NCBI GenBank assembly: GCA_903819815.1
Contig: CAIJFC010000268.1
Coordinates: 1-7,519, forward strand
Reading direction: 5' to 3'
DNA: 7,519 nt
From: an uncultured Bacteroidota bacterium
GTDB lineage: Bacteria > Bacteroidota > Bacteroidia > Flavobacteriales > Flavobacteriaceae
A program made the position numbers and the translations under genes. Below the pieces are notes generated by a model. That model saw nothing but the letters and a program-made list of their open reading frames with translations, made no database searches and was not told the origin of the DNA. Shown piece after piece: positions 1 through 6,165 of this stretch (its first letter is position 1; each line of letters opens with the position of its first letter).

Positions 1-545
1 GGTTTTCTTAAAAGGATTTTTGCCAATTCGATTCTCATTCTCCAACCACCTGAAAATTCGGATGTTTGACGCGTAAAATCTTCGCGAACGAAACCTAATC
101 CGAATAAGATTTTTTCAACCTCAGCTTCATAATTCACTTCTTCAATAGCGTAGAATTTTTCACTAAGGTCAGAAACTCTTTCGATCAATTTCATATAATC
201 GTCACTTTCATAATCGGTTCGGATCGTTAACTGCTCGTTAATAGCATCAATTTCCGATTTCATAGAGAAAATTTCACCGAATGCTTTGGACGCTTCTTCA
301 ACAACAGTAGCTCCGTCAGTAGTAAGTAAATGCTGAGGCAAATAGGCGATTACAGCTTCTTTTGGAGCAGAGATATTTCCAGTTGAGGGTTTGCTTTGGC
401 CTGAAATTATCTTCAGTAACGTAGATTTTCCAGCTCCATTTTTACCCATAAGGGCAATTTTATCATTTTCATTTATTGAGAAAGTGACGTCATTAAAAAG
501 GGTAGTTCCTCCAAACTGAACAGAAATATCATTGACTGTAATCAT
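1..545 (-). CDS. ABC-F family ATP-binding protein, N-terminal part (truncated by window edge)
   Basis: This open frame starts with ATG at 543-545 and runs without a stop for 181 codons to the window edge, so the C-terminal part is missing. I translated it by hand. The visible part is the first nucleotide-binding domain: Walker A GKNGAGKS at residues 34-41, a Q-loop Gln in AYLPQH at about residue 71, a charged, probably helical insertion at about 85-150 (the 'arm' of ABC-F proteins), and the ABC signature FSGGW at 164-168 followed by RMRIELAK. There are no membrane segments. This arrangement is that of soluble ABC-F ATPases (Uup/YheS/EttA relatives), which act on ribosomes as translation factors or, in some lineages, give antibiotic protection. 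The subfamily cannot be settled without the linker and second domain. It has its own promoter just upstream, so it is probably a separate unit from the men operon. Confidence 0.93.
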   Translation of the reverse strand, partial: MITVNDISVQFGGTTLFNDVTFSINENDKIALMGKNGAGKSTLLKIISGQSKPSTGNISAPKEAVIAYLPQHLLTTDGATVVEEASKAFGEIFSMKSEIDAINEQLTIRTDYESDDYMKLIERVSDLSEKFYAIEEVNYEAEVEKILFGLGFVREDFTRQTSEFSGGWRMRIELAKILLRK

Positions 546-570
546 TTTATATTTTTAGATTTTAAAGGCG

Positions 571-600
571 CAAAGATAGATTAAAATCAGATAAAGTCAA
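571..600 (-). promoter_or_regulatory. Bacteroidota-type promoter for the ABC-F gene
   Basis: On the minus strand, TATCTTTG (578 to 571) matches the Bacteroidota -7 consensus TAnnTTTG exactly. A TTG (600 to 598) lies 19 bases upstream, which is the expected place for the -33 element. Transcription would start at about 562-567, giving a short leader of about 20 bases before the ATG at 545. This is the best promoter match I found in the window. It is a consensus match only; no start site is known. Confidence 0.65.
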
Positions 601-620
601 TTGAAAAATAGCGGTCAAAT

Positions 621-839
621 TTAAATACTCATTCGGAACTCTTCAATAATAGGGCTGGCTTTTCCAAAGTCTACTTCTTGTATAAATAGCTCTACTGCTA
701 AGTCCGAATTGCCGAAACCTGCCAATCTAGCTGATTGTATGTTGTCTTTTTTAACGGTTGTAACCCCTACGGCTTCAATTTGTTCTTGAAGTGCTTGCGC
801 TAATACTTCGCTTCCTGAAAATATTTTAATTAGTCCCAT
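621..839 (-). CDS. DUF2007-type small protein (putative signal-transducing domain)
   Basis: This is a 72-residue soluble protein with no signal peptide or membrane segment. The pattern is an opening beta strand (LIKIFSG), a helix in which residues act on 'which chain to read' (SEVLAQALQEQIEAVGV), and a later strand ending in ELFIQEVDFGKASPIIEEF. This is the layout of the small ferredoxin-like DUF2007 family, where similar 'VYVPEEDYEKA' endings are common. The domain is often labelled a putative signal-transducing protein and resembles PII-like folds, but no reaction is established. It lies 31 bases after the YENQ-repeat gene on the same strand and is probably the last gene of the men operon. 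No clear terminator follows it. The family call is from memory of the pattern. Confidence 0.8.
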   Translation of the reverse strand: MGLIKIFSGSEVLAQALQEQIEAVGVTTVKKDNIQSARLAGFGNSDLAVELFIQEVDFGKASPIIEEFRMSI

Positions 840-870
840 TATTTATTTAATTTTAAGAGTTTTGAATTTA

Positions 871-1209
871 TTAGTACAATAAATGTTGTTTTGAATTATT
901 TTTCCAACCAGCTTGATTTTCGTAATTTACGAAGTAGATTTTTAAATCGGATTGATTTTCATATTTCACAAAGTAGATTTTCTTTTTGGATTGATTTTCA
1001 TATTTTGTAAAAAACCATTTACCATTATTTTGTCCCGCTTGGTTTTCATACTTCACTTTATAAACTAATAAATCAGCTTGGTTTTCATAATCTACTACGA
1101 ACACTTTAACGTCTGCTTGATTTTCATAATTTACAGAAAATACCTTTTGAGCTTTGCAAACTGTAATCGAACTAAAAACTAAAATTAGAGACCCTACTAT
1201 ATTTTTCAT
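871..1209 (-). CDS. Small secreted YENQ-repeat protein (DUF6150-like)
   Basis: This is a 112-residue protein. Residues 1-20 form a signal peptide (Lys near the N-terminus, hydrophobic core, probable cleavage at CKA-Q), so it is likely periplasmic or surface-exposed. Nearly all of the mature protein consists of six copies of a short unit, roughly [VI]-[YF]-x-V-x-Y-E-N-Q-[AS]-[DG]. The YENQ cores are at residues 28, 41, 54, 70, 83 and 96, so the spacings are 13, 13, 16, 13 and 13. The odd middle spacing comes from an insert containing NNGKWFF. Alternating hydrophobic residues suggest a short beta strand per unit and a closed or solenoid beta fold. It recalls the DUF6150 family of uncharacterised bacterial proteins, from memory only; no function is known to me. 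It sits 14 bases after menC and 31 before the DUF2007 gene, so cotranscription is likely. Confidence 0.85.
   Translation of the reverse strand: MKNIVGSLILVFSSITVCKAQKVFSVNYENQADVKVFVVDYENQADLLVYKVKYENQAGQNNGKWFFTKYENQSKKKIYFVKYENQSDLKIYFVNYENQAGWKNNSKQHLLY
904..1143 (-). repeat. Six in-frame coding repeats (about 39 bp unit) of the YENQ protein
   Basis: The repeats cover codons 23-102 of the secreted protein. At DNA level the six cores appear on the plus strand as TTG[AG]TTTTC[AG]TA, while the bases between cores differ substantially. The period is 39 bases, with one 48-base interval in the middle. Because conservation is concentrated on YENQ and the spacers have diverged, this looks like an old repeat held by protein selection, not a recent tandem expansion. 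Confidence 0.85.
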
Positions 1210-1223
1210 ATTATTAAATTTAA

Positions 1224-2267
1224 TTAAAATTGACTAAAATCAAAAAGAAATTCTTTATCCTTTTTGAACCACAATTGCCCATTTGAAACTTCCAATTGAC
1301 AATCAAAATTATTGGTAAATAACGCACCTGTTCCGAGTCCTTGAGGCAAGCTATTTTGCTTTAAATAGGTCCATTGCGCAATTGCATTTAAACCAACATT
1401 ACTTTCCAAAGCAGACGTAATCCACCACTTAATATTGTGTTTTTCAGCTAATAAAATCCACTCATTTGTACCTCGAAAACCACCCACAAAACTGGGTTTT
1501 AAAATGATGTATTGGGGCTTAATTTTTATTAATAATTGTTCTTTTTCTTCAAATGAAAACACCCCAATTAGCTCTTCGTCTAATGCAATTGGAATTGGAC
1601 TCATTTTACACAACTCTGACATACTGTCAGTATTGTTTTTTTGTATAGGTTGTTCGATGCTATGTAATTTAAATCCAGATAATTGATTTAATTTATCTAA
1701 AGCTTCCATTTTATCAAAAGCACCGTTGGCATCTACCCTAATTTCAACTTGTTCTGGAGTAAAATTTTGTCTAATATAACTCAATAATTTCAATTCTTCC
1801 TCAAAATCAATGGCGCCGATTTTAAGTTTTAAACAATGAAAACCGTCGGCTAATTTTACCTCGATTTGTTGCTTCATAAAAGCTTTATTTCCCATCCAGA
1901 TTAAACCGTTAATTGATATCGATTTTAAACTATTTGTAAAGGCAGAAGGAAAGAGTAAAAAAGGGTTTTCACTAGCCAAGGATAGGAACGCCATTTCGAC
2001 TCCAAATTGTATAGATGGAAACTCAATTAGCGCTTCCCAAAGTTGGTCATTTCCTAGTTGGATATTGGCACAAGTCCATGCTAATTTTTCTTCGTAATCA
2101 GGTCGGTCATCACAACTCAAACCTCGAAGAATTCCACACTCTCCTATCCCTTTTTTATGATCATTATCAATTATTATAAACCACGTTTCTTTATGAGTCA
2201 TCACTCCACGAGAGGTTCCCGAGGGCTGTTTAAAATCTAGGATGTATTTGTGATATGACGCTTTCAA
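1224..2267 (-). CDS. menC: o-Succinylbenzoate synthase (enolase superfamily)
   Basis: This 347-residue cytoplasmic enzyme dehydrates SHCHC to o-succinylbenzoate in menaquinone synthesis. The enolase-superfamily residues are all visible: the KxK motif in CLKLKIGA (Lys147 and Lys149, the latter the expected catalytic base), metal ligands Asp179 (RVDANGAF), Glu205 (SIEQPI) and Asp230 (ALDEE), and the second catalytic lysine Lys257 (ILKPS). The N-terminal capping domain (about 1-110) and the C-terminal barrel are complete, and the length is normal for the family. The start is TTG at 2265-2267. An in-frame stop lies four codons upstream, and the next ATG (codon 23) would cut off the conserved N-terminal strand (YILDFKQPSGTSRG). 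It follows the hydrolase gene by 13 bases. Assignment to MenC over dipeptide epimerases rests on the neighbouring menA and menB. Confidence 0.93.
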   Translation of the reverse strand: MKASYHKYILDFKQPSGTSRGVMTHKETWFIIIDNDHKKGIGECGILRGLSCDDRPDYEEKLAWTCANIQLGNDQLWEALIEFPSIQFGVEMAFLSLASENPFLLFPSAFTNSLKSISINGLIWMGNKAFMKQQIEVKLADGFHCLKLKIGAIDFEEELKLLSYIRQNFTPEQVEIRVDANGAFDKMEALDKLNQLSGFKLHSIEQPIQKNNTDSMSELCKMSPIPIALDEELIGVFSFEEKEQLLIKIKPQYIILKPSFVGGFRGTNEWILLAEKHNIKWWITSALESNVGLNAIAQWTYLKQNSLPQGLGTGALFTNNFDCQLEVSNGQLWFKKDKEFLFDFSQF

Positions 2268-2280
2268 ATTTGCTAATTAT

Positions 2281-2958
2281 TTACAATTCTATACTTTCAC
2301 CTATATTTAAGAGCATTAAATCTTTGCCTTTATCGAAAAATTGCTTGATTGATTGCTCTTTATTTATTTCTATATAACCGAAAGTATCATAATGATATCC
2401 TAGAATTTTATCGCATTCTAAAAAATCAGAGGCTATAATCGAATCTTCAACATCCATGGTGAAATTATTACCAATTGGAAGTACCGCTAAATCTAGTTTG
2501 GTTCGCATTGGAATCAATTTCATGTCCATGGTTAGAGCAGTATCTCCAGCTATATAGATGTTTTTTCTTTCCCCTTCAATCACAAAACCTCCAGGATTTC
2601 CTCCATAAGTGCCATCGGGAAAAGAACTTGAATGAATTGCATTTACAAATTTTAAATTTCCAAATTCAAAATTCCAACTTCCGCCATGATTCATAGGATG
2701 CGATTGTAACCCTTTTTTGCTGTAATAGGTAGCTATTTCTGCATTGGAAACAATTACTGCATTCGTTCTTTTTGCTATAGCTTCTACATCTAAAATATGA
2801 TCTTGATGGGCATGAGTTAGCAAAATATAATCAGCTTCCAATGTAGTAATATCAATAGATGCAGCCTTTGGATTAGCCGAAATGAAGGGGTCAACGATGA
2901 TGTGAATATCGGCAATGGTAATTCCTAATGAGGCATGTCCGTAAAAAGTAATTTTCAT
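2281..2958 (-). CDS. UPF0173-type metal-dependent hydrolase (metallo-beta-lactamase fold)
   Basis: This is a 225-residue soluble protein without a signal peptide. Metallo-beta-lactamase fold residues are intact: His8 in the opening strand (TFYGHAS), Asp23 (IVDPF), the HxHxDH metal motif in THAHQDH (His49, His51, Asp53, His54), His109 (NAIHSS), Asp139 (IAGDTA) and His189 (LGYHYDT). Length and motifs fit the UPF0173/YtkL group of metal-dependent hydrolases, whose substrate is not established. It lies 24 bases after menA and 13 before menC, inside the men operon. The fold includes thioesterases of the glyoxalase II type, so a role in hydrolysing DHNA-CoA, the step between MenB and MenA, is conceivable. 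That is inference from position only; a housekeeping hydrolase carried along in the operon is equally possible. Confidence 0.9.
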   Translation of the reverse strand: MKITFYGHASLGITIADIHIIVDPFISANPKAASIDITTLEADYILLTHAHQDHILDVEAIAKRTNAVIVSNAEIATYYSKKGLQSHPMNHGGSWNFEFGNLKFVNAIHSSSFPDGTYGGNPGGFVIEGERKNIYIAGDTALTMDMKLIPMRTKLDLAVLPIGNNFTMDVEDSIIASDFLECDKILGYHYDTFGYIEINKEQSIKQFFDKGKDLMLLNIGESIEL

Positions 2959-2982
2959 TTTATTTAAAATTAATTAACCTAA

Positions 2983-3918
2983 TTATCTTCCACCTAAAAA
3001 TAAATTTACAAATAAATCTTGTAAAAAGTAAATCAAACTTAGTGAGAATAAGACTGACAAAGCAAATGTGCTTAAAGCCACTTTTTTTAATTCAGGGTCT
3101 AATTCTTTAGGATTTTTATTGGTGTATACTGTTTTTAAATGTTTTAATAGCGAAAAAAAAGCAATCACATATAAGTATTGATCAAAAGTAAAATCTTTTA
3201 AATAAGAGAATAATAAGATTAAAATCATCGCTGAAATAATTAAAAAGTAATGATATACTTTTGCATTACTGGCTCCCATTTTTACCACAATAGTATTTTT
3301 ATTGGACTTTCTATCCGATTCTTCGTCCCTCATATTATTCAAATTAAGAACAGCCACACTTAAAAAACCTATACAAGTTGCAGGCAATAGTAACAACCAA
3401 TCCATTTCTTTGGCAAACATAAAATAGATTCCTAAAGTACTAACTAGACCAAAGAAAATAAAAACAAATAAATCTCCGAAACCTCTATAACCATAAGCTG
3501 AATTGCCCACCGTATATTTAATTGCAGAACCAATAGCTAAAATTCCAAGAAGTAAATAAATAAAAGAAAAAAGCAAATTATGATCTTTAAAGGCAACATA
3601 AATTAGTGCAATTACAGAAAACAGTGTTAATAAAGAAGTGATTATTAAAGCCTTTTTCATCTGCTGGGGAGTAATTACACCACTTTGAATCGTTCGCTTT
3701 GGTCCAACCCGATCTTCGTTATCAGTTCCTTTGATACCATCCCCGTAATCGTTAGCAAAGTTGGATAGAATTTGGAATCCTAATGTGGTTATTAGCGCCA
3801 AAATAACTATACTCCAATTGAACATCGATTGCGACATGGCGTAAAAACTGCCTACAATTATTCCAGATACCGATAATGGCAATGTTCTTAATCGTGCAGC
3901 TTGAATCCAGTGTTTCAT
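2983..3918 (-). CDS. menA: 1,4-Dihydroxy-2-naphthoate polyprenyltransferase (UbiA family)
   Basis: This integral membrane enzyme attaches the polyprenyl tail to DHNA, giving demethylmenaquinone. I place the start at the ATG 3916-3918 (311 residues) because the protein then begins MKHWIQAARLRTLPLSV, the usual MenA opening. An earlier in-frame ATG at 3993 would add 25 residues encoded entirely by the upstream intergenic repeat and is unlikely. Numbered from the chosen start, the first Asp-rich prenyl-diphosphate motif is NDYGDGIKGTD (about 56-66) followed by GPKRTIQSG. The second is NMRDEESDRKSNK (Asp198 and Asp202). About eight to nine hydrophobic segments are visible, with the last near the C-terminus (LSVLFSLSLIYFL). 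It is followed 24 bases later by the hydrolase gene and preceded by menB. Confidence 0.94.
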   Translation of the reverse strand: MKHWIQAARLRTLPLSVSGIIVGSFYAMSQSMFNWSIVILALITTLGFQILSNFANDYGDGIKGTDNEDRVGPKRTIQSGVITPQQMKKALIITSLLTLFSVIALIYVAFKDHNLLFSFIYLLLGILAIGSAIKYTVGNSAYGYRGFGDLFVFIFFGLVSTLGIYFMFAKEMDWLLLLPATCIGFLSVAVLNLNNMRDEESDRKSNKNTIVVKMGASNAKVYHYFLIISAMILILLFSYLKDFTFDQYLYVIAFFSLLKHLKTVYTNKNPKELDPELKKVALSTFALSVLFSLSLIYFLQDLFVNLFLGGR

Positions 3919-3921
3919 TAT

Positions 3922-4019
3922 AATTTTAGAGTTTAGAATATAGAGTTTAGAATAATAGATTGTAGCGTTTAGATTCCGTAGTTCCGATTTCAAAAATCTA
4001 AAATCAGAAATCTAAAATT
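3922..4019 (-). repeat. Intergenic TTTAGA/TCTAAA repeat with terminal inverted 9-mers
   Basis: The menB-menA gap is almost wholly made of degenerate short units. On the plus strand, TTTAGA occurs at 3925-3930, 3932-3937, 3946-3951 and 3968-3973. The polarity then flips to TCTAAA at 3997-4002 and 4011-4016. The outermost units form an exact inverted pair, AATTTTAGA (3922-3930) and TCTAAAATT (4011-4019), so the transcript could fold back over the gap. It resembles small intergenic repeats I remember as common in Flavobacterium genomes. Strand is arbitrary, given as that of the transcript. A role in RNA stability or in menB/menA balance is possible but unproven. Confidence 0.65.
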
Positions 4020-4024
4020 CTCCT

Positions 4025-4864
4025 TTATGGCAGCCATTTTTTCTCAAAATTCGGTTTTCGTTTTTCAAGAAAGGCATTTCGTCCTTCTTTCGCTTCTTCT
4101 GTCATATAAGCCAATCGCGTCGCTTCCCCTGCAAATACTTGCTGTCCTACCATTCCATCATCGGTAAGATTCATCGCAAATTTTAGCATTTTTATGGATG
4201 TTGGTGATTTTTGAAGAATTTCCTGCGCCCAATCATAAGCGGTAGCTTCTAATTCATCGTGAGGAATTACGGCATTTACCATTCCCATGTCCATTGCTTC
4301 TTGAGCGGAATAATTTCGTCCTAAAAAGAAAATTTCACGTGCTTTTTTCTGACCCACCATTTTAGCCAAATAAGCCGATCCATAACCCCCATCAAAACTC
4401 GTTACATCGGCATCTGTTTGTTTGAAAATAGCGTGTTCTTTACTCGCTAGAGTCATATCGCAAACTACGTGCAAACTGTGACCGCCACCCACTGCCCATC
4501 CCGGAACAACAGCAATTACTACTTTTGGCATAAAACGAATTAGCCTTTGTACTTCCAGAATATTTAAACGGTGTTGGCCATCATCACCCACGTATCCTTG
4601 ATGTCCTCGGGCATTTTGGTCGCCACCGCTACAAAAAGAATAAACACCATCTTTACTCGAAGGGCCTTCAGCAGAAAGTAAAACTACACCAATTGAGGTG
4701 TCTTCCTGAGCGTCGTAAAATGCTTGGTACAATTCAGAGGTAGTTTTTGGTCGGAATGCATTTCTAACCTCAGGGCGATTGAAAGCAATTCTAGCTACTC
4801 CGTTGCATTTTTTATAAGTTATATCCTCAAATTCTTTAACTATTTTCCAGTCTATATTATTCAT
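4025..4864 (-). CDS. menB: 1,4-Dihydroxy-2-naphthoyl-CoA synthase (crotonase fold), Asp-type active site
   Basis: This 279-residue cytoplasmic enzyme performs the intramolecular Claisen ring closure of o-succinylbenzoyl-CoA. Visible family marks are the oxyanion-hole regions FCSGGDQ (78-83) and GWAVGGGHSLHVVCD (122-136), the catalytic stretch KQTDADVTSFDGGYGSAYLA with Asp158 matching the conserved catalytic Asp, and the C-terminal YMTEEAKEGRNAF with Tyr253. Where the E. coli enzyme has Gly156 and needs bicarbonate, this one has Asp151, seven residues before the catalytic Asp, as in the Mycobacterium tuberculosis enzyme. It should therefore be of the bicarbonate-independent type. It is the first gene of the minus-strand men cluster. 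The terminator at 4962-4988 isolates it from the gene upstream, so the operon promoter must lie in 4865-4961. Confidence 0.96.
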   Translation of the reverse strand: MNNIDWKIVKEFEDITYKKCNGVARIAFNRPEVRNAFRPKTTSELYQAFYDAQEDTSIGVVLLSAEGPSSKDGVYSFCSGGDQNARGHQGYVGDDGQHRLNILEVQRLIRFMPKVVIAVVPGWAVGGGHSLHVVCDMTLASKEHAIFKQTDADVTSFDGGYGSAYLAKMVGQKKAREIFFLGRNYSAQEAMDMGMVNAVIPHDELEATAYDWAQEILQKSPTSIKMLKFAMNLTDDGMVGQQVFAGEATRLAYMTEEAKEGRNAFLEKRKPNFEKKWLP

Positions 4865-4961
4865 GGTTGAAAGTATTTTGTGTAAAATTAAGTCATTTTT
4901 TACTTTTTATGGCCTATTGAATAAATAATAATTTAAAGTCTTTATTTATTAAAAAATTGAC
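4865..4961 (-). promoter_or_regulatory. Probable promoter region of the men operon
   Basis: This A+T-rich gap lies between the upstream terminator and menB, so it must supply the promoter if the operon starts here. The best -7 candidate is TAATTTTA (4890 to 4883 on the minus strand, 18 bases before the ATG), one mismatch from TAnnTTTG, but no TTG is found at the right distance. The location is supported by layout and the exact element is not. Confidence 0.35.
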
Positions 4962-4988
4962 ATAAAAAAAGAGGCTAAAAGCCTCTTT
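4962..4988 (-). terminator. Intrinsic terminator of the Omp28-type gene
   Basis: A perfect 8-bp stem, AAAGAGGC (4968-4975) against GCCTCTTT (4981-4988), encloses a 5-base loop. Read on the minus strand, the stem runs into seven consecutive T residues (4970 to 4964). It begins 20 bases after the stop codon at 5009. This is a textbook rho-independent terminator. It separates the lipoprotein gene from menB. Confidence 0.9.
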
Positions 4989-5008
4989 AATATTTTGAAT
5001 AGTACTAA

Positions 5009-6058
5009 TTATTCAACTTCAAAAGCTTGAGTATCAGTAGATGAAGCATCTCTTGAATTTAAAGCTTTACCAGTTGAATCAACAACAAATGCAGCAAAAT
5101 GAATATTTGACGCTTGTGTTCCTGCTGGAATAGTATAAGTAAATGATTTGGTGAAAACTCCGTTAGTAGTTGTTGCACCAGTGATATCGTCACCTAAAAT
5201 ACTTGTTGTTAAAAATGCTCTTAATACATCTTTGTGATTAAAACCTACAATTGGGTTAACCCCTCCATAAAAACTAGTAGAATTGGTTTGATTGTATAAT
5301 AAATTATCTTCAAGGGCATATACCACTAATTTTAAACCTGAGAAATTTTTTCCAAATTTTACATTAACTTGAACAGTAGCGGTACTTCCAACAACTGAAT
5401 TAGTCATTGCCAAGCCGATTCTAGGGTTTGTTCCCGAAGTTAAATTAACTGCTTGAGCTACATTATTATTTTCTGGATAATTCCATTCTGTTTTTCTATT
5501 AAGCATTCCTGTTGGATATCCTGTAAGTCCAATCAATGTTTCTAATGTAGAAGCTGCTGCAAAATTATAAGGATCGCTTCCTCTGTGAATAGCTACTACC
5601 ACTGCATCTGTAGTTTGCAAACGCACTTGGCTAATAGCGTAAGAAACACGTGGGCAATATTGACACCATGTCCCTGTATAATCTTCAATTAACACTCTTT
5701 TATTAAAACTAATTCCTTGTGTAACTGGTATTTGAATAGTAGGAGAAGTCAATGAAACGGTGCTAGAAACTTGATAAACAGCATAAACAGAAAGTGTTCC
5801 TGCCGCAGTTGGAGTGAAGAAATTAGTTACAAGCGGAGTAGTATTTACATAAATAACTGCAGAGGTGGAAAGATCAGCATTGTTATTTCCTTTTACAGTA
5901 AATTGAATGTTGTCGCCTGTATAGGCATCGGTTGTATTTGCCGTTATTGTAATAGACTGAAGTGCAGCGCTTCCATCACCACCATTATTGTTATCTTTAC
6001 TACAAGAAACAAATAATCCGAAAGTTAAAAAGGCAAATAATAAATGTAATTTTTTCAT
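5009..6058 (-). CDS. Omp28-type lipoprotein with thioredoxin-like domain
   Basis: This is a 349-residue exported lipoprotein. The signal peptide ends in the lipobox FVSC with Cys19 as the lipidated residue, followed by a hydrophilic tether (SKDNNNGGDGS). Residues about 33-112 form an Ig-like, beta-rich domain (LQSITITANTTDAYTGDNIQFTV is its start region, in part). Residues about 118-200 form a thioredoxin-like domain with GTWCQYCPR (Cys132 and Cys135) and a probable cis-proline in GYPTG (Pro182). The rest (about 210-349) is a second beta-rich domain with VVYALEDNLLY and GFNHKDVLRAF, characteristic of Omp28-related outer-membrane proteins of Bacteroidota. The CxxC suggests thiol redox activity in the envelope, but no substrate is known. 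It is divergent from a TlpA-like gene and ends at a strong terminator, so it is probably a single-gene transcript. Confidence 0.9.
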   Translation of the reverse strand: MKKLHLLFAFLTFGLFVSCSKDNNNGGDGSAALQSITITANTTDAYTGDNIQFTVKGNNNADLSTSAVIYVNTTPLVTNFFTPTAAGTLSVYAVYQVSSTVSLTSPTIQIPVTQGISFNKRVLIEDYTGTWCQYCPRVSYAISQVRLQTTDAVVVAIHRGSDPYNFAAASTLETLIGLTGYPTGMLNRKTEWNYPENNNVAQAVNLTSGTNPRIGLAMTNSVVGSTATVQVNVKFGKNFSGLKLVVYALEDNLLYNQTNSTSFYGGVNPIVGFNHKDVLRAFLTTSILGDDITGATTTNGVFTKSFTYTIPAGTQASNIHFAAFVVDSTGKALNSRDASSTDTQAFEVE

Positions 6059-6165
6059 ATTTAGGAGTTTTAAATAATTAATGATACAAATAAACTATTT
6101 TTTTTTAAATAAATGCATTTTTTATTCTTTATTTGCAAAGAAATAATTACTAATAAGCCCAAATC
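6059..6165. promoter_or_regulatory. Divergent promoter region with symmetrical TTTATTTG elements
   Basis: The 107-base gap between the divergent Omp28-type and TlpA-like genes is very A+T-rich. It contains an exact 8-base inverted pair, CAAATAAA (6087-6094) and TTTATTTG (6128-6135). Each reads TTTATTTG toward its own gene, one mismatch from the -7 consensus TAnnTTTG. They lie 28 bases (left gene) and 30 bases (right gene) from the start codons. No TTG -33 element is present on either side, so the match is suggestive only. Confidence 0.45.

Noticed and set aside
599..620. Possible hairpin after the DUF2007 gene (AATTTGA against TCAATT)
   Set aside because: The stem is about six A/T pairs with a 10-base loop and no following T run, too weak to call a terminator.
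904..1143. CRISPR-like array, because of regularly spaced short identical units of about 39 bases
   Set aside because: The units are in frame, encode a conserved YENQ core within a signal-peptide protein, and the conserved part is only about 12 bases; this is a protein repeat.
1435..1686. Plus-strand open frame of 83 codons inside menC
   Set aside because: It lies opposite a complete MenC with all catalytic residues, and its product has no recognisable family pattern.
2475..2696. Plus-strand open frame of 73 codons inside the metallo-hydrolase gene
   Set aside because: Antisense to a well-supported gene; the product has no domain features and there is no promoter.
621..4864. Mobile element or genomic island carrying the YENQ gene
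   Set aside because: No transposase, integrase, tRNA or flanking direct repeats are visible, and base composition does not obviously differ from the neighbours.
5771..6016. Plus-strand open frame of 81 codons inside the Omp28-type gene
   Set aside because: It is the complement of the low-complexity Ig-like domain; the Cys/Ile/Ser-rich product looks like a reading-frame artefact.
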